Positions 62,924-64,000 of a stretch of DNA of 64,000 bases are shown piece after piece. This stretch comes from an uncultured Fidelibacterota bacterium (lineage in GTDB: Bacteria > Fidelibacterota > UBA8477 > JABMPR01). The stretch spans positions 1 through 64,000 of the forward strand of contig CALBFA010000074.1 in assembly GCA_937888365.1 (NCBI GenBank), given 5' to 3'. Position 1 is the stretch's first letter. Each line of letters opens with the position of its first letter. The position numbers were made by a program, and so were the translations under genes. Under the pieces are notes generated by a model. It made no database searches. It was given only the letters and a program-made list of their open reading frames with translations, and was not told where the DNA came from.

Positions 62924-64000
62924 ACTTATGGGAATATTAGGCATTTTCGTCATCCTGGGAATCGGCGTTTTGCTCTCGAATAATAGGAAAGCCATCAATA
63001 AAAAGTTGGTCCTCTGGGGATTGGGATTACAAATTGGATTTGCAATTTTTATTTTAAAAACGCCTATTGGAAAACCAATATTCCTCTTTTTTGACAAAGC
63101 CGTTCGAAAGCTTCTGACCTTTTCTGATGAAGGCGCAGCCTTTGTTTTTAATGCTTTAACAATTGGTCCAGGTAATCAAGATTCACTTGGATTTTTCTTT
63201 GCTTTTCAAGTATTACCCACGATTATCTTTTTCTCGGCATTTATGGGAATTTTATATTATTTCGGTATCATGCAATTCATTGTTAAATGGTTGGCGAAAG
63301 CAATGCAAAAGACAATGGGAACTAGTGGTTCCGAAACGATGAGTGTTTCAGCGAATATTTTCGTAGGTCAAACGGAAGCACCTCTGGTTATTCGTCCATT
63401 TATAGCAACGATGACAAATAGCGAAATAATGGCCGTCATGACGGGTGGATTCGCAACAATGGCAGGCGGCGTTATAGCCATATATGTGAAATGGTTAGAC
63501 CATATTCCAAATATTGCGGGTCATTTAATGGCGGCGTCTGTGATGTCAGCGCCTGCTGCATTGGTCTTGGCTAAAATCGTTTTTCCCGAAACGAAAGAAT
63601 CCGTCACAGCTGGTAAAATTGTCGTCAACGTTAATAATGACGATGACAATGTCATGGATGCCATTTCTCGGAATGTCGGTGATGGTATAAAACTCGCTGC
63701 AAATGTTGCTGGTATGCTTATTGCCATCGTTGGTTTGGTTGCTTTTTTTAATTATACGCTTGGTTGGTTTGGATTAAGTATTCAACAAATACTAGGTTGG
63801 GTGTTCTCACCCCTCGCTTTTTTTATGGGCGTTCCCTTTGTGGACATCCAAACGATTGGCACATTAATGGGCGAAAAAATAGTTTTAACAGAACTTGTTG
63901 CTTATGGACATCTCGAGACATTGACATCAACACTCCAAGTAAAATCGCAAATTATTGCCTCTTATGCGCTTTGCGGATTTGCGAATTTTGCTTCTATAGG
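62916..64000 (+). CDS. nupC: NupC-type nucleoside transporter (incomplete at window end)
   Basis: The first about 361 residues, continuing past the window. AAGGAGA precedes the ATG. Membrane helices follow the concentrative nucleoside transporter pattern. Conserved phrases are GANFGG-type [24 protein letters not shown]-type [17 protein letters not shown] and [12 protein letters not shown]. It imports nucleosides with protons or sodium for the adjacent cdd and tdk enzymes. Confidence 0.92.
   Translation, partial: MDRLMGILGIFVILGIGVLLSNNRKAINKKLVLWGLGLQIGFAIFILKTPIGKPIFLFFDKAVRKLLTFSDEGAAFVFNALTIGPGNQDSLGFFFAFQVLPTIIFFSAFMGILYYFGIMQFIVKWLAKAMQKTMGTSGSETMSVSANIFVGQTEAPLVIRPFIATMTNSEIMAVMTGGFATMAGGVIAIYVKWLDHIPNIAGHLMAASVMSAPAALVLAKIVFPETKESVTAGKIVVNVNNDDDNVMDAISRNVGDGIKLAANVAGMLIAIVGLVAFFNYTLGWFGLSIQQILGWVFSPLAFFMGVPFVDIQTIGTLMGEKIVLTELVAYGHLETLTSTLQVKSQIIASYALCGFANFASI

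Overview
The window looks like a chromosomal segment of a low-GC, Gram-negative bacterium of the Fibrobacteres-Chlorobi-Bacteroidetes side, most plausibly a Candidatus Marinimicrobia (Neomarinimicrobiota)-like lineage. The grounds are type IX secretion (T9SS) C-terminal sorting domains with a PNPFN core, a PorV/PorQ-type barrel protein, a carboxypeptidase-regulatory-like TonB receptor, lipoproteins with clear lipoboxes, and YbiT, MetH and selenoprotein SelD homologues. The phylum assignment is inference; no rRNA gene is present.

Layout. 1-4333: two 89-nt tRNA(CAT)-like 3'-half remnants, each followed by its own terminator, bracket a two-gene operon for exported CsgG/TolB-like proteins, one containing an internal triplication. 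4517-6062: MarR - DoxX - pirin operon. 6422-9221: small exported proteins, including a T9SS cargo gene that appears broken in frame. 9354-12298: GreA-like factor, a YbiT-type ABC-F ATPase whose second ATP site is degenerate, and a small lipoprotein. 12568-17210: metH and metF. 17343-23318: a TetR regulator with a near-ideal operator over its own start codon, then an RND/MMPL pump, a LolA-like protein, an outer-membrane protein and an unknown protein.

23724-52755 (minus strand) is mainly a starch/maltodextrin locus. It holds a TonB receptor, a huge T9SS protein, a PorV-like protein, a multi-module starch-binding-like T9SS protein, an esterase, a MalE-MalF fusion, MalG, two GH13 amylases, a barrel protein, a debranching-type glucosidase and an M14 carboxypeptidase. 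A promoter and a 20-bp palindromic operator candidate precede the receptor gene. A third GH13 lipoprotein lies at 57750-59582. The likely flow is: surface binding and cleavage by T9SS proteins, passage through the TonB receptor, trimming in the periplasm by lipoprotein enzymes, and import by MalEF-MalG. No SusD-like protein and no MalK ATPase gene are in the window.

Inside this locus (33280-34720) sits a duplicated DUF559-endonuclease element bounded by 31-bp terminal inverted repeats, with stray copies of the same repeat in a 65-bp tandem array. This is the best candidate here for an under-described mobile system.

53060-57035: small regulatory and hypothetical genes (DksA/TraR-type, zinc ribbon, DUF3467, MmcQ/YjbR), a selD gene with an in-frame UGA (selenocysteine), and a HigBA toxin-antitoxin module that seems to have been inserted upstream of selD. 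57036-57749 is a repeat cluster. 59674-64000: an M23 peptidase, then a nucleoside-salvage operon cdd-tdk-nupC in which tdk appears to start at AUU; nupC runs off the window.
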